Source: Reyranella sp. CPCC 100927 (GTDB lineage: Bacteria > Pseudomonadota > Alphaproteobacteria > Reyranellales > Reyranellaceae). From it: a DNA stretch of 64,000 nucleotides. The stretch spans positions 124,001-188,000 of the forward strand of contig NZ_VOHA01000005.1 in NCBI RefSeq assembly GCF_007859315.1, in the 5' to 3' direction. Positions 1 through 8,864 of the stretch are shown here, in pieces (positions within the stretch are counted from its first letter, which is position 1; every line of letters begins with the position of its first letter). The notes beneath the pieces were generated by a model, which saw nothing but the letters and a program-made list of their open reading frames with translations, had not been told where the DNA came from and made no database searches. The position numbers were made by a program, and so were the translations under genes.

Positions 1-126
1 ATCGCGGAAGGACGCAACTACCTGTCGCGCGCCTGGTGGCTGACGGCAGCACCCGGCGTCGTGGTCGTGGTGGCGGTGCTGGCCGCCGATCGTATCAGCA
101 CGTCGATCGGGCGGACCGAACCATGA
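1..126 (+). CDS. ABC transporter permease, C-terminal end (DppC-like), partial
   Basis: The window opens inside a reading frame that ends with TGA at 124-126. The visible 41 residues begin IAEGRNYLSRAWWLTAAPG and continue with a hydrophobic VVVVVAVLAAD stretch, the usual last transmembrane helix of DppC/OppC-type permeases. The stop overlaps the start of the following ATPase gene (ATGA), so the two are translationally coupled. It is the inner-membrane channel subunit of the importer whose ATPase follows. The gene is truncated only by the window edge. Confidence 0.8.
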   Translation: MAEGRNYLSRAWWLTAAPGVVVVVAVLAADRISTSIGRTEP

Positions 127-1772
127 GTGCACGTCATTCCGAACGCAGCGAGGAATCTCCCGCGAACAGCGTCCCGCTGCTCGAGATCGATGATCTCGCC
201 GTTGCCTACAAGGTCGGCGATGCCGAGCATCGCGTCGTGCGCGGCATCTCGTTTCACGTCGATCCGGGTGAGGTGGTGGCACTGGTCGGCGAATCCGGAT
301 CCGGCAAGACCACCACGGCACAGGCCGTGCTGGGTTTGCTGGCCGGCAACGGGCGCGTGCACGGCGGCGCGATCCGGCTCAAGGGCACCGACATCGCGGC
401 GTGGTCGCAGCGTCGCCTGGATCGCGTGCGCGGCGCCGTCATCAGCCTGATTCCGCAGGATCCAGGCAGCTCGCTCAATCCGGTGCGCACCATCGGCGCG
501 CAACTCGCCGAGATCCTGCAGATCCACCGATGGGGTGACCGCCGCGCCATCCAGGCCCGCGTGCTGGAGCTGCTGACGCGGGTTGGCCTGACACCCGCCG
601 AGCTGCGCGCCGGACAGTATCCGCATGAACTGTCCGGCGGCATGCGCCAGCGCGTTCTGATCGCCATTGCCGTGGCGCTGAAGCCCGACCTGATCGTGGC
701 CGATGAGCCCACGAGCGCGCTCGACGTCACGGTGCAGCGGCGCATCCTGGATCTGATCGACGAGCTGCGGCGCGAGAACGGTACGTCGGTGTTGCTGGTG
801 ACGCACGACCTGGGCGTCGCCGCCGACCGCGCCGATCGCCTGGTGGTGCTGCGCGACGGCGCGATTCAGGAGCAGGGGCCGGTGCGCGATATCCTGGTCG
901 GACCGAAAAGCGCCTATACAAGGCAACTGCTGGCTGACGCACCATCGCTGCAGACCGCGCGGCATCGGACGGCCGCCGCAACGACGGAAGCCGCCATCGT
1001 CGTCGAGAGCCTGACGCACGACTATCCCGTCGGCGGATCGCGGGCGCGTTTCCGGGCTGTCGATGACATGTCGTTCAGGGTACTGCGTGGCACCACGCAC
1101 GCCATCGTCGGCGAGTCTGGGTCGGGCAAGACGACGACCGCGCGGGCTGTGGCCGGTTTCCTGAAGCCGACATCGGGGCGCGTCGTGATCGAAGGCATCG
1201 ATATGACGACCTTGCGCGGCGAGGCCTTGCGCCAGTTCCGCCGCAAGATCCAGCTGGTCTACCAGAACCCGTTCGGCTCGCTCGACCCGCGGCAGTCCAT
1301 TGCCGAGATCATTGCGGAGCCGCTGCTGAATTTCGAGCCGATCAACCGCACCGAACGGGCCCGCAAGGTGCGTGACATGATGGGCCGCGTCGGCCTGCCG
1401 GAAAGCTTCCTGACGCGCCGGCCGCAAGCGCTGTCCGGTGGACAGCGACAGCGGGTGGCGATTGCGCGTGCCCTGGTGCTGGATCCGCGCGTGCTGGTGC
1501 TGGACGAGGCGGTGTCGGCGCTCGACGTCACGGTCCAGGCTCAGATCCTGGCGCTGCTCGACGAGTTGCAGCAGGCGCTCGGCCTGACCTACCTGTTCAT
1601 CTCGCATGACTTGGCGCTGGTGCGGCAGATCGCCGATACGGTGTCGGTGATGCATGGCGGCCGGCAGGTGGACGCTGGCCCGGTCGCGACGGTGTTCGAG
1701 AACCCGGACAGCAGCTTCACGCGCGAGCTGATCGACGCGATCCCCGGCAAGAGAATGCCGGTGGCGGCATGA
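123..1772 (+). CDS. Dipeptide-type ABC transporter ATPase, DppD-DppF fusion
   Basis: This 549-residue protein carries two complete ABC ATPase domains in one chain and powers uptake of peptides or related solutes at the inner membrane. Half 1 has Walker A GESGSGKT at about residues 56-63 and signature LSGGMRQR near 173. Half 2 has Walker A GESGSGKT near 329 and LSGGQRQR near 437, each followed by a DExx Walker B and an H-loop. The start at 123 is chosen because it overlaps the permease stop; an upstream in-frame ATG at 36 would lie inside the permease. Residues 4-12 (RHSERSEES) are encoded by a short REP-like sequence (see findings). The neighbours match the KPN_01854-01858 type of cluster (importer plus LLM oxygenase plus two CMD proteins). 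Confidence 0.92.
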   Translation: MSARHSERSEESPANSVPLLEIDDLAVAYKVGDAEHRVVRGISFHVDPGEVVALVGESGSGKTTTAQAVLGLLAGNGRVHGGAIRLKGTDIAAWSQRRLDRVRGAVISLIPQDPGSSLNPVRTIGAQLAEILQIHRWGDRRAIQARVLELLTRVGLTPAELRAGQYPHELSGGMRQRVLIAIAVALKPDLIVADEPTSALDVTVQRRILDLIDELRRENGTSVLLVTHDLGVAADRADRLVVLRDGAIQEQGPVRDILVGPKSAYTRQLLADAPSLQTARHRTAAATTEAAIVVESLTHDYPVGGSRARFRAVDDMSFRVLRGTTHAIVGESGSGKTTTARAVAGFLKPTSGRVVIEGIDMTTLRGEALRQFRRKIQLVYQNPFGSLDPRQSIAEIIAEPLLNFEPINRTERARKVRDMMGRVGLPESFLTRRPQALSGGQRQRVAIARALVLDPRVLVLDEAVSALDVTVQAQILALLDELQQALGLTYLFISHDLALVRQIADTVSVMHGGRQVDAGPVATVFENPDSSFTRELIDAIPGKRMPVAA

Positions 1773-1845
1773 CGCGGGCCCGATGGCCTCTCCCTTTCGC
1801 GGCGATCTCTCGCTACGCTTGGGACGACGGACAGAGGACGAGCCG

Positions 1846-2883
1846 ATGACGATGGCCGTTTCGCCCAAGCGGCTGGGCTTCTTCACACGCGTGCTCGATG
1901 AGGCCGGGCCGGCGGAGCGCTACCGGCTGGCTTGCGCGCAGATCGTGCACGCCGAACGCTGCGGCTTCCACTCGGCCTGGGTGGCGCAGCATCACTTCCA
2001 CGAAGGCGAGGGTGGCCTGCCGGCGCCGTTGGTGTTTCTCGGCCATGTCGCGGCCCAGACGTCGCGGATCCGGCTGGGTACGGGCATCATCACGCTGCCG
2101 CTGGAGCTGCCGATCCGGGTGGCGGAAGATACCGCCGTGCTTGATCTGATGTCGGGCGGGCGGCTGGAGGTCGGCGTGGGGCCCGGTGGCAACCTGTCGG
2201 CGTTCACCGCCTTCGGTTTTCAAAGTGCCGAGCGCACGATGCTGATGACGCGGCACCTGAAGATGCTGCGTGACGCCTGGACGGGCCAGCCGCTGCCGGG
2301 CGGCGATCGGCTGTATCCGACCGCCGCGTCTCTGGCGCAGCGCGTCTGGCAGGCGACCTTCAGCGTGGAAGGGGCCGCGCGGGCAGGGGCGGCAGGCGAC
2401 GGCCTGCTGCTCTCGCGCACGCAGCCGCGGCCGGCCGACGCGCCGGCGCGATCGCTGGCCGACATCCAGAACCCGATGATCGATGCCTATCTGGCGGCGC
2501 TGCCGCCCGGCTGCACACCCCGTATCCTGGCGTCGCGCTCCGTGTTCGTGGCCGACGACCGCACGGACGCCCTGCGCTACGCCGAGATCGGCCTGGGGCG
2601 GCTGCGCAACCGCTTCGCCCAGACCGGGCGCGCATCGGGTGCCGAGTCCGTCGACGACCTGATCGCGGCATTCGACGTGCACCTCGGCACGTCGAGCGAC
2701 GTGATCGCCTCCCTGGCGCTGGACAGCACGCTGGATCGTGCCACGGACGTGGCGGTCCAGGTGCACTCGGTTGACCCGCCGCATGCGCTCACCTTGCGCT
2801 CGATCGAGCTGATATCCGATGTCGTGGCACCGGCGCTGGGGTGGGGGCTCGACCGCACACCGGGCGTCCGGCAGGTGGCGTGA
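1846..2883 (+). CDS. LLM-class FMN-dependent monooxygenase (KPN_01858-like)
   Basis: This 345-residue luciferase-like TIM-barrel flavoprotein would use reduced FMN and oxygen to oxidise a small substrate. It shows the family pattern near the N terminus (GFHSAWVAQHHFHEGEGG), followed by LGTGIITLPLELPIRVAEDTAVLDLMSGGR and GVGPGG. I chose ATG 1846, preceded by GAGGACGA, rather than the in-frame ATG 1783, which adds a low-complexity leader. It follows the importer ATPase by about 70 bases and is followed by two CMD-domain genes. These partners suggest uptake and oxidative breakdown of one compound. The substrate cannot be read from sequence. Confidence 0.85.
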   Translation: MTMAVSPKRLGFFTRVLDEAGPAERYRLACAQIVHAERCGFHSAWVAQHHFHEGEGGLPAPLVFLGHVAAQTSRIRLGTGIITLPLELPIRVAEDTAVLDLMSGGRLEVGVGPGGNLSAFTAFGFQSAERTMLMTRHLKMLRDAWTGQPLPGGDRLYPTAASLAQRVWQATFSVEGAARAGAAGDGLLLSRTQPRPADAPARSLADIQNPMIDAYLAALPPGCTPRILASRSVFVADDRTDALRYAEIGLGRLRNRFAQTGRASGAESVDDLIAAFDVHLGTSSDVIASLALDSTLDRATDVAVQVHSVDPPHALTLRSIELISDVVAPALGWGLDRTPGVRQVA

Positions 2884-2911
2884 CGGCTTGCGACGTATGG
2901 AAGGGATGATC

Positions 2912-3514
2912 ATGTCAGCAGCAGAGAGCGACGTTATCGACACTCTGGTCGGCATCAAGCCCGGCACTACGCTGGATGCGATCCGCGCCCGCCGGCCCGA
3001 TGCGCGCACCCATGCGCAGGTGAGCTTCCGTGCGCTGTTCACCCCCCAGGATCTCGGCGATGTCAGCGCGGTGGAGCGGTTCGCTGTCGCCCGTTTCATT
3101 GCCGGCCTGCATGACGCGGCGGAGATCACCGCGTTCTATGCCGATGGCCTTGCCGCCAGCGGGGCGTCGGACGCCGTGCGAACGGCGATCGACGCGGCCC
3201 TCGCCGAGAGCCGGGCCACGGGTCCTTACGGCCGTTATCCTGCGGGCCCGCTGAGCGCAGAGGACACGGCGGGTCCTGCCTATCGGGCGAGCGCCGAGAC
3301 CACACATGGCCTTGGCCGGCGTCTGGCCGCGGCGTTCGAGCATACGCACATGCTGGTCTTCCATCCGCGCGATGCCGCCGCGCCGGCGTTGCAGGCGTTG
3401 CTCGATGCCGGCTGGTCGACCACCGGCATCGTCACGCTCTCGCAGCTCGTGGCGTTCCTGTCCTTCCAGATCCGCGTTGTCGCAGGGTTGCGCACCCTGT
3501 CACGCGCCGCGTGA
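2912..3514 (+). CDS. CMD-domain protein, Avi_7170-like
   Basis: This 200-residue protein starts MSAAESDVIDTLVGIKPGTTLDAIRARRPDARTHAQ (given here as consecutive short blocks MSAAESDVID / TLVGIKPGTT). The length and layout match the carboxymuconolactone-decarboxylase-like proteins usually encoded beside an AhpD-like partner and an LLM monooxygenase. ATG 2912 is preferred over in-frame ATGs at 2897 and 2906 because AAGGGA (2901-2906) sits 5 bases upstream. No CxxC redox motif is visible, so it may be a non-catalytic partner of the following protein. The assignment rests on gene context as well as sequence. Confidence 0.7.
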   Translation: MSAAESDVIDTLVGIKPGTTLDAIRARRPDARTHAQVSFRALFTPQDLGDVSAVERFAVARFIAGLHDAAEITAFYADGLAASGASDAVRTAIDAALAESRATGPYGRYPAGPLSAEDTAGPAYRASAETTHGLGRRLAAAFEHTHMLVFHPRDAAAPALQALLDAGWSTTGIVTLSQLVAFLSFQIRVVAGLRTLSRAA

Positions 3515-3527
3515 GCGAGGTCACATC

Positions 3528-4127
3528 ATGACCGACACGACATTGACGCCGCCGGCACACACGGCACCCACGGTTTTCACCCGCGATCAGCTCGACTGGC
3601 TTCCCTGGCTCGAACCCCTGGCGGTCGAGGCGCTGACCGAACGTCACCTGGCTGGCCTGGTCGACGCCGCGCGCGCGAAGTCGCCGTACTTCCGCCTGCT
3701 GGCGCGCGATCCCGATGTGCTGGGCGCGCGCACCCGGACCGACAAGGACATCTTCTATAATCCCGACGCCGGGCTGCCGCGGGCGGAACGCGAACTGGCG
3801 GCCACGGCGACATCCCGGTCTAACGGCTGCATCTACTGTGCGTCCGTGCATGCACGCTTTGCCGCGACCTACTCGAAGCGCGAAGCCGACGTGCAACGCC
3901 TGCTCGACGACGGTGTCGGCGTCGAGCTCGACGAGCGCTGGAACGCCATCGTTGCGGCGTCGGTGGCGCTGACCGCCACGCCAGTGGCGTTCGGACCGCA
4001 ACATGTCGAACGCCTGCGCCGCGCCGGTCTCGACGACCTTGCCATCGCCGATGTCATCCACGCCGCCGCCTTCTTCAACTGGGCCAACCGCCTGATGCTG
4101 TCGTTGGGCGAGCCGGCAGCGGCGTAG
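3528..4127 (+). CDS. Alkylhydroperoxidase-domain protein, Avi_7169-like
   Basis: This 199-residue AhpD/CMD-fold protein has the redox motif CIYC in NGCIYCASVHA, which forms the active-site disulfide in AhpD-type peroxidases; the downstream His of the motif is also present. It follows the previous CMD gene by 13 bases and is the last gene of the cluster that begins with the ABC importer. Its likely role is detoxifying peroxide or reactive intermediates made by the flavin monooxygenase, which is inferred from context. Confidence 0.8.
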   Translation: MTDTTLTPPAHTAPTVFTRDQLDWLPWLEPLAVEALTERHLAGLVDAARAKSPYFRLLARDPDVLGARTRTDKDIFYNPDAGLPRAERELAATATSRSNGCIYCASVHARFAATYSKREADVQRLLDDGVGVELDERWNAIVAASVALTATPVAFGPQHVERLRRAGLDDLAIADVIHAAAFFNWANRLMLSLGEPAAA

Positions 4128-4135
4128 GGGTGCCG

Positions 4136-4786
4136 CTACTTCTTGCCGTTGCCGGCGAAAGCCGCCGTCACACCAAGCCCGATGAAGAGCGTGCCGGTCA
4201 CATAGCGCTCGAACTTGAGATAGCCGCGGCTGCGCTTGAGCCAGCCGCCCGCCGTGCCCGCCGCCAGCGCGTAGCAGCCATCGGTCACAAAACCGATCAA
4301 CGCGAACAGCAGGCCGAGGAACGCGATCTGCGTGGCGACATGGCCGCGGCTCACCTCGACGAACTGCGGCAGGAATGCCAGGAAGAACAGCGCCGTCTTC
4401 GGGTTCAGCAGGTTGACGATGAAACCGTCGCGGAACAGCTGCCAGTAGCTGTAGCGCGCCAGCGCCTGGTCATCGCCCGGTGCTTCGTTGCGTCCGAAGA
4501 TCTTTCTGAGCCCGATCCAGATCAAATAGGCGGCGCCGGCGTACTTGACGATGCTGAAGGCAAGCGCCGAGGAGGCGAGCAGGGCCGACAATCCGAGCGC
4601 GGCGGCCGCCACGTGCACCAGCGTCGCGGAGTGGATGCCGAGATCAGAAATGAAGCCGGCCAACCGGCCCTGTTCGACCGAGCGCGCGATGATGAAGAGC
4701 ACGGCGGGCCCCGGCGTCAACAGCAGGACCAGCGCCGCGGCGATGAACAGGCCGAGGTTGGCGGCGCTGGGAATGACTAACTCCAT
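4136..4786 (-). CDS. LysE/RhtB family amino-acid exporter
   Basis: This 216-residue inner-membrane protein has the LysE-family pattern LLLTPGPAVLFIIARSVEQG in its first helix region. Further hydrophobic helices follow, including ALGLSALLASS and the conserved KYAGAAYLIWIGLRKI segment. RhtB-type proteins export amino acids or related metabolites by proton antiport; the substrate is not predictable. It converges with the AhpD-like gene, with 8 bases between the stops. It is transcribed alone, separated from the pilus operon by about 60 bases. Confidence 0.9.
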   Translation of the reverse strand: MELVIPSAANLGLFIAAALVLLLTPGPAVLFIIARSVEQGRLAGFISDLGIHSATLVHVAAAALGLSALLASSALAFSIVKYAGAAYLIWIGLRKIFGRNEAPGDDQALARYSYWQLFRDGFIVNLLNPKTALFFLAFLPQFVEVSRGHVATQIAFLGLLFALIGFVTDGCYALAAGTAGGWLKRSRGYLKFERYVTGTLFIGLGVTAAFAGNGKK

Positions 4787-4849
4787 GACACGACTCCTGA
4801 GATTGGGCTGGCCTATTATGCCGGGAACTCCGCGGTAGAAACAGCCACG

Positions 4850-5338
4850 CTAGTACGTGACGGTCGCCAGGATGCCGTCGGTGTAGGGGCCGATGGTCAC
4901 GTTCTGGCGTGCCGGGATGCGCCCGAAGACCGTATAGGTGGCGTTGTGCGGCGTCAGCGGCGTGATCAGGATGCCGAGTGTCGAGATGCGGCTCGTGCCG
5001 CCGGTGCCGTTGCCCCACACGGTCGTGCGGGCCGCGGTGGTGTAGAGGTTGTAGCCGAGCGTGGCGGCACCCTGGGCCATCGCGCGGGCGCTGTAGGTGC
5101 CGCTGCCGCCGGTCGCGAGGTCGACCGTGTAGCTGACCGTCAGGCTGAGCAAGGCGGTGCAGCGGACGCTGACGCTGCCGGTGGCGTCGGTCGGCGCGAC
5201 CTGGGTCGTGCTGTAGGCGCCGAAGGCGACGCCGGTCGACGTGGCGGTGCAGGTCTGCGCCAGAGCCGGCGCCGCGGCCAGCGACAGGCCAGCCGCAACA
5301 GCGATGGTCGCTCGGGGGCAGGTCATCGGCGGTGGCAT
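4850..5338 (-). CDS. Spore coat protein U-domain pilin (probable tip subunit)
   Basis: This 162-residue secreted protein has a signal peptide ending APALAQ and a single SCPU domain (cysteine early in the mature chain, GSVSVRCT, YNLYTTAARTTVWGNG, and a final YTDGILATVTY strand). SCPU domains are the subunits of archaic (Csu-like) chaperone-usher pili. As the last gene of the operon, after the usher and overlapping its stop by 16 bases, it holds the position of the CsuE-like tip subunit. A second ATG at 5326 is possible. Confidence 0.85.
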   Translation of the reverse strand: MPPPMTCPRATIAVAAGLSLAAAPALAQTCTATSTGVAFGAYSTTQVAPTDATGSVSVRCTALLSLTVSYTVDLATGGSGTYSARAMAQGAATLGYNLYTTAARTTVWGNGTGGTSRISTLGILITPLTPHNATYTVFGRIPARQNVTIGPYTDGILATVTY

Positions 5339-7626
5339 CGCACCGGCCCGATCGTCGCGACGCCATCACGCGGCTGATAGGCGAACGTGGCCTGGCACCG
5401 CCCGAACGGGCCCTCGACCAGCGCGACGTTGTCCGGTTTCAGGTGCCGGAAATATGCCTGGCCGTCATAGCCCACGACGGTGCGTTCACCGGTACCCTCC
5501 AGCGTGGCCTGGGCGCCGAGCGGCACCGCGCGACCATCCTCGAGGGTGAGCGTGACCACGGCCGCCTCGATGGGCTCGACGCCGAAGCGCACGATGACGC
5601 CGGAGCGGTCGGACGGCACGACCTCGACGACGTCGCGGCCGACCTCGGTCTTGTTGGGCGCGGTCTGTGGATCGATCGAGATGCGATTGGGTTGGTATGC
5701 GCGCAGATCCCGGATCAATAGTGTGCCGGACCGGCCGGTGCTACCGACGGTGCGGTTCTCGTTCGATACGGCGATGCCGCCCTGTCCGTTGGTGTCGACC
5801 ACGGCAAAGCTGTCGTCGATGAAACGGCCGGGGAAGACTCCGCCGTTGATGACCACCAGCGAGCCGCGGGCGCCGGCGCGCACGCCACGGGTCTTGTCGA
5901 ACTGCGCTGCCGTCGCCTCGACGTCGCCGATGCGCGATTGATAGCTCAGCGTCGCCTCGCGGCGCGTGAAGGTGCCCTCCGTGTTCGACAGGCGCCAGCC
6001 GAATCCCCCTTCGTAGGGTGGCGTCTGGGCAGCCTGGACGCTGGCGCGCCAACCGTCGCGATCGACGCTCACGTCGCTGCCGGCCGTGATCTGAGGGCCG
6101 AAGGGAAGGGCCAATCCGATCGTCGCGCCGTAGGTGCTGTCGCGCAGGCTGGCGAAAGCCGTCAGGTAGAGCGAAGCGCCCAGGAAAACCGGGGCGTTGT
6201 AGGTGCCCGACACGAATTGCTGCCGCGCGCCCCGACTGTACTTGATGTCGGTGAGTGCCACGCTGATCGAACCCATGCCGTTGAGCGTCAGCCCGACGCC
6301 AGCCTGGTTGAGGAACCGCAGCGCCGAGCGGTCGGCGATGGCCGGCACGTCACGGTAGCCGGCAGAAGCGCGCTGGCTGGAGGCGAAGATGTTCCATCGC
6401 GGTGAACGGCGCTCGTAGCTGATGTATCCCTGCGTGCCGAACCGGCCGCCCTGTCGCGACGCCGATAGGGCGCCCGCCACGCGCCCGAACGCGCCCAGCG
6501 CCACGACACCGCCGACGCCCACGACAGCCGTACCGAGGCCAGCTTCGCCATGCCCTTCGATCGTGAACCACGGCGCCAGCCCGTAACGGTAGGTTGCGCT
6601 GCCGGCCGCGCCGCCGTAATCGAGGCTGCGCAGCCCATAGCGGCGGCGTACGAGGCCGGCCTCGACGGCATAGGCCGACAGGCCTTCGCGCAGCAGATCG
6701 CCCGAGGCGTAGAAACTGAGGTTCTGGTAGCGCTCGCGCCCCAGCGCGTCGCGCACGACAACAACGACGTCGCCGAACCCGGTCATCATCGGCAGGCTGC
6801 GTACTGAGAACGGGCCGTCGGCGACGGGCTGCGACAGCTGTCGCACGCCGTTGACAAAGACATCGACGGTCGAGGGCACCGCGGTCTCGCCGCGGATATC
6901 CGGCGTCGGGAAGGTGACAAGGTCCGGACGCAGGGCAAAGTCCGTCGTGATCTGGGCACCGCCCAGGCGCATGGGGCGCGTCCATGCCAGGCCACCCGTG
7001 ATCAGATCGCCGATCCTGTAGCGCCGCAGCGTCATCGGTTCGGAATAGGTCCATGTCGACTCGAGGCGGGTCGTGCGCAGGCTTGAACGGCTACCGTATG
7101 CCACCAGCCCGGTGGTGCTGAGCACGCCCCAGGGTGAAAACAGTCGCGCCTCGCCCAGAGCCGACACATCGATGCGCCCGCGTTCGCGTGTGCCCAACAC
7201 ATCGTAGTTGAGCAGGAAGCCGGTGGCCGACTGCGCCCGCAGCGCCGGTGAATCGGAAGAGTCGATACCCACGATGGTGCCGGCAACGGCCGCGGCCGGC
7301 GCCGTGATCCGCAGGAGCTGGGATTTATGGTCGACGTCGTAGCGGAGGCCGGGAATCTGCGACAGCGCAATCTTGCCATCCGCGCCGGCGGTGCTGTGAG
7401 CACCGATATCGAGGCCCAGCTCGCGGAGATCCCGTGGTGCTGCGCGCAAGTTGCCGTTCTCCTCCCGGAACTCGCCGACCCGGCCGGTCGGCCGGTCGTT
7501 GACCACGACATCCAGCAACAGCGTGCGCGCGAAAGCGCCGCCGTCAGTGACGACGCCCACGAGCAGGATCAGGACCGTGATCGCCTGGCGCGCATGCCTA
7601 GGGGCCGGCCACGGACACATTGGCAT
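5323..7626 (-). CDS. Outer-membrane usher of Csu-like fimbriae
   Basis: This 767-residue usher has an N-terminal hydrophobic leader, an N-terminal substrate-binding domain (LLLDVVVNDRPTGRVGEF), a long beta-barrel with repeated aromatic-ended strands, and a plug segment (PSTVDVFVNGVRQLSQPVADGPFSVRSLPM). The C-terminal domains include GRSGTLLIRDLRAYQPNRISID and end in GPVRC. It assembles chaperone-bound pilins across the outer membrane. It overlaps the chaperone stop by 29 bases and the downstream pilin start by 16, so the operon is tightly coupled. The length fits archaic-clade ushers. Confidence 0.92.
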   Translation of the reverse strand: MPMCPWPAPRHARQAITVLILLVGVVTDGGAFARTLLLDVVVNDRPTGRVGEFREENGNLRAAPRDLRELGLDIGAHSTAGADGKIALSQIPGLRYDVDHKSQLLRITAPAAAVAGTIVGIDSSDSPALRAQSATGFLLNYDVLGTRERGRIDVSALGEARLFSPWGVLSTTGLVAYGSRSSLRTTRLESTWTYSEPMTLRRYRIGDLITGGLAWTRPMRLGGAQITTDFALRPDLVTFPTPDIRGETAVPSTVDVFVNGVRQLSQPVADGPFSVRSLPMMTGFGDVVVVVRDALGRERYQNLSFYASGDLLREGLSAYAVEAGLVRRRYGLRSLDYGGAAGSATYRYGLAPWFTIEGHGEAGLGTAVVGVGGVVALGAFGRVAGALSASRQGGRFGTQGYISYERRSPRWNIFASSQRASAGYRDVPAIADRSALRFLNQAGVGLTLNGMGSISVALTDIKYSRGARQQFVSGTYNAPVFLGASLYLTAFASLRDSTYGATIGLALPFGPQITAGSDVSVDRDGWRASVQAAQTPPYEGGFGWRLSNTEGTFTRREATLSYQSRIGDVEATAAQFDKTRGVRAGARGSLVVINGGVFPGRFIDDSFAVVDTNGQGGIAVSNENRTVGSTGRSGTLLIRDLRAYQPNRISIDPQTAPNKTEVGRDVVEVVPSDRSGVIVRFGVEPIEAAVVTLTLEDGRAVPLGAQATLEGTGERTVVGYDGQAYFRHLKPDNVALVEGPFGRCQATFAYQPRDGVATIGPVRCHRR

Positions 7627-8308
7627 CGATCGGACCGTCGCTGCTGTCGCCCCGCAGCGCGATCATGCCGCCGGCGCGCACGCCTTGCCGCTTGAGCGGT
7701 ACGGTCCAGCGATAGGCGCCGCCGGACAGGACGGTCGCTGCGGACGCCGCCGATGACAGAATGGCGCCTGAAGACATCACCTGCAGCCCGCTGACACGCA
7801 GGCGCCGGGCCCCGGTATTGCGTGCCGTGAGCTCGAGCCGGTCCTGGGCGATCAGCCGCGCCGACCACGCCAGCGCTGATTTCTGACTGTCTGCCACGCC
7901 GATGAAGACCGGCACGATGATGCGCAGGGGAATCTCGATGCCGGGGCCGCCGCGGCCGGTGGGCAGCTCGTCGATGAAGATGCGATAGGCCTGTTCACGG
8001 CCGCGCGGCGCGGCCTGGCGCGACACCAGGCGGACAACCTGTCGGTCGCCGGCCGCGATGTCGGCGAAAGGCGGACTGAACGCGATGTCGGTGGCTGGTT
8101 CGTAGTGATCCACGCCCGCCGGCTGGGTCCAGGCGAAGACACGGATCTGCACGCGCGTCGGCTGCGTCGAGCGATTGGTGATGGTCAGCGTCTGGGCCTG
8201 ATGGTTGGCCTGGAATTCGACGAGGATCGGCGTGATCTCGAGCGACGATGCCAGGGCGGCGTTGAGCCCGCACAGCAGGCCGAACAGCGCGATGACCAGT
8301 GGCTTCAC
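7598..8308 (-). CDS. Periplasmic fimbrial chaperone (PapD-like)
   Basis: This 236-residue chaperone has a signal peptide (VKPLVIALFGLLCGLNAALA) and an Ig-like PapD N domain (SLEITPILVEF, TLTITNRSTQPTRVQIRVFAW, YRIFIDELP). It donates a strand to pilins before handing them to the usher. I chose GTG 8308 because AAAGGAA sits about 7 bases upstream; the longer upstream reading frame has no signal peptide. It lies between a pilin gene and the usher, the standard order. Confidence 0.88.
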   Translation of the reverse strand: MKPLVIALFGLLCGLNAALASSLEITPILVEFQANHQAQTLTITNRSTQPTRVQIRVFAWTQPAGVDHYEPATDIAFSPPFADIAAGDRQVVRLVSRQAAPRGREQAYRIFIDELPTGRGGPGIEIPLRIIVPVFIGVADSQKSALAWSARLIAQDRLELTARNTGARRLRVSGLQVMSSGAILSSAASAATVLSGGAYRWTVPLKRQGVRAGGMIALRGDSSDGPIDANVSVAGP

Positions 8309-8372
8309 CTGACGTTCCTTTCGTGCTGGTGGCCTCTCTCTGGGCGGCGGAAAGGGCAGGGACGGTGTCGAC

Positions 8373-8864
8373 TCAAGGCGTGCCGATCGTGACGGTGACG
8401 CCGACCGTGTCGAGATAGGCGCCGGTGGGCACCGCTTGCCCGGCCGGTACACGTCCAAACACCGTGAAGGGGGCTGGCAGAACGCCGGCAGGGGTGCCCG
8501 GGGTCAGGATCTCGCCGCCCGCGCTTCCCCAGCGCTGGGTGCGTCCGGCGTCCTTGTAAAGCTCGTAGCCGAGAAAATTGATGCCGGCCGCCATGCGGCG
8601 CGTCGTGTCGAAATTGGCCCCGTTGTTCAGAGCAACCGTGTAGTTCGTTCCGGGCGTGCAGGCGACGGTGACAGTCGTTGAGCCATCCAGTGCCGTACCC
8701 GATGTCGGGTTGTAGTCGCCGAAGACGAGATTAGCCGCCGTAACCGCGCAGGCCGCGATGACCGTTGCCGTGACAGTGAAGCTCGTGGTGGCGGTCTGAG
8801 CCGATGCCTGGGCGGCCAGCATCATGCCGGCCGTCAGCGGCAGGAACACCTTTCGCGCGATCAT
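8373..8864 (-). CDS. Spore coat protein U-domain pilin (probable major subunit)
   Basis: This 163-residue protein has a clear signal peptide (MIARKVFLPLTAGMMLAAQASA) and an SCPU domain with the same landmarks as the distal pilin: early Cys, TTVTVACTPGTNYTVAL, GYELYKDAGRTQRWGS, and a final TVGVTVTIGTP strand. As the first gene of the operon it is the likely shaft subunit. ATG 8864 is preferred, with GGGGAA 7-8 bases upstream; an in-frame ATG at 8882 is also possible. It resembles the tip pilin gene, so the two probably arose by duplication. Confidence 0.87.
   Translation of the reverse strand: MIARKVFLPLTAGMMLAAQASAQTATTSFTVTATVIAACAVTAANLVFGDYNPTSGTALDGSTTVTVACTPGTNYTVALNNGANFDTTRRMAAGINFLGYELYKDAGRTQRWGSAGGEILTPGTPAGVLPAPFTVFGRVPAGQAVPTGAYLDTVGVTVTIGTP

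Noticed and set aside
18-1886. Very long antisense open frame across the ABC ATPase gene
   Set aside because: Its product is His/Arg/Gln-rich with no domain, while the opposite strand encodes a clear double ABC ATPase. GC-rich codon use makes such shadow frames.
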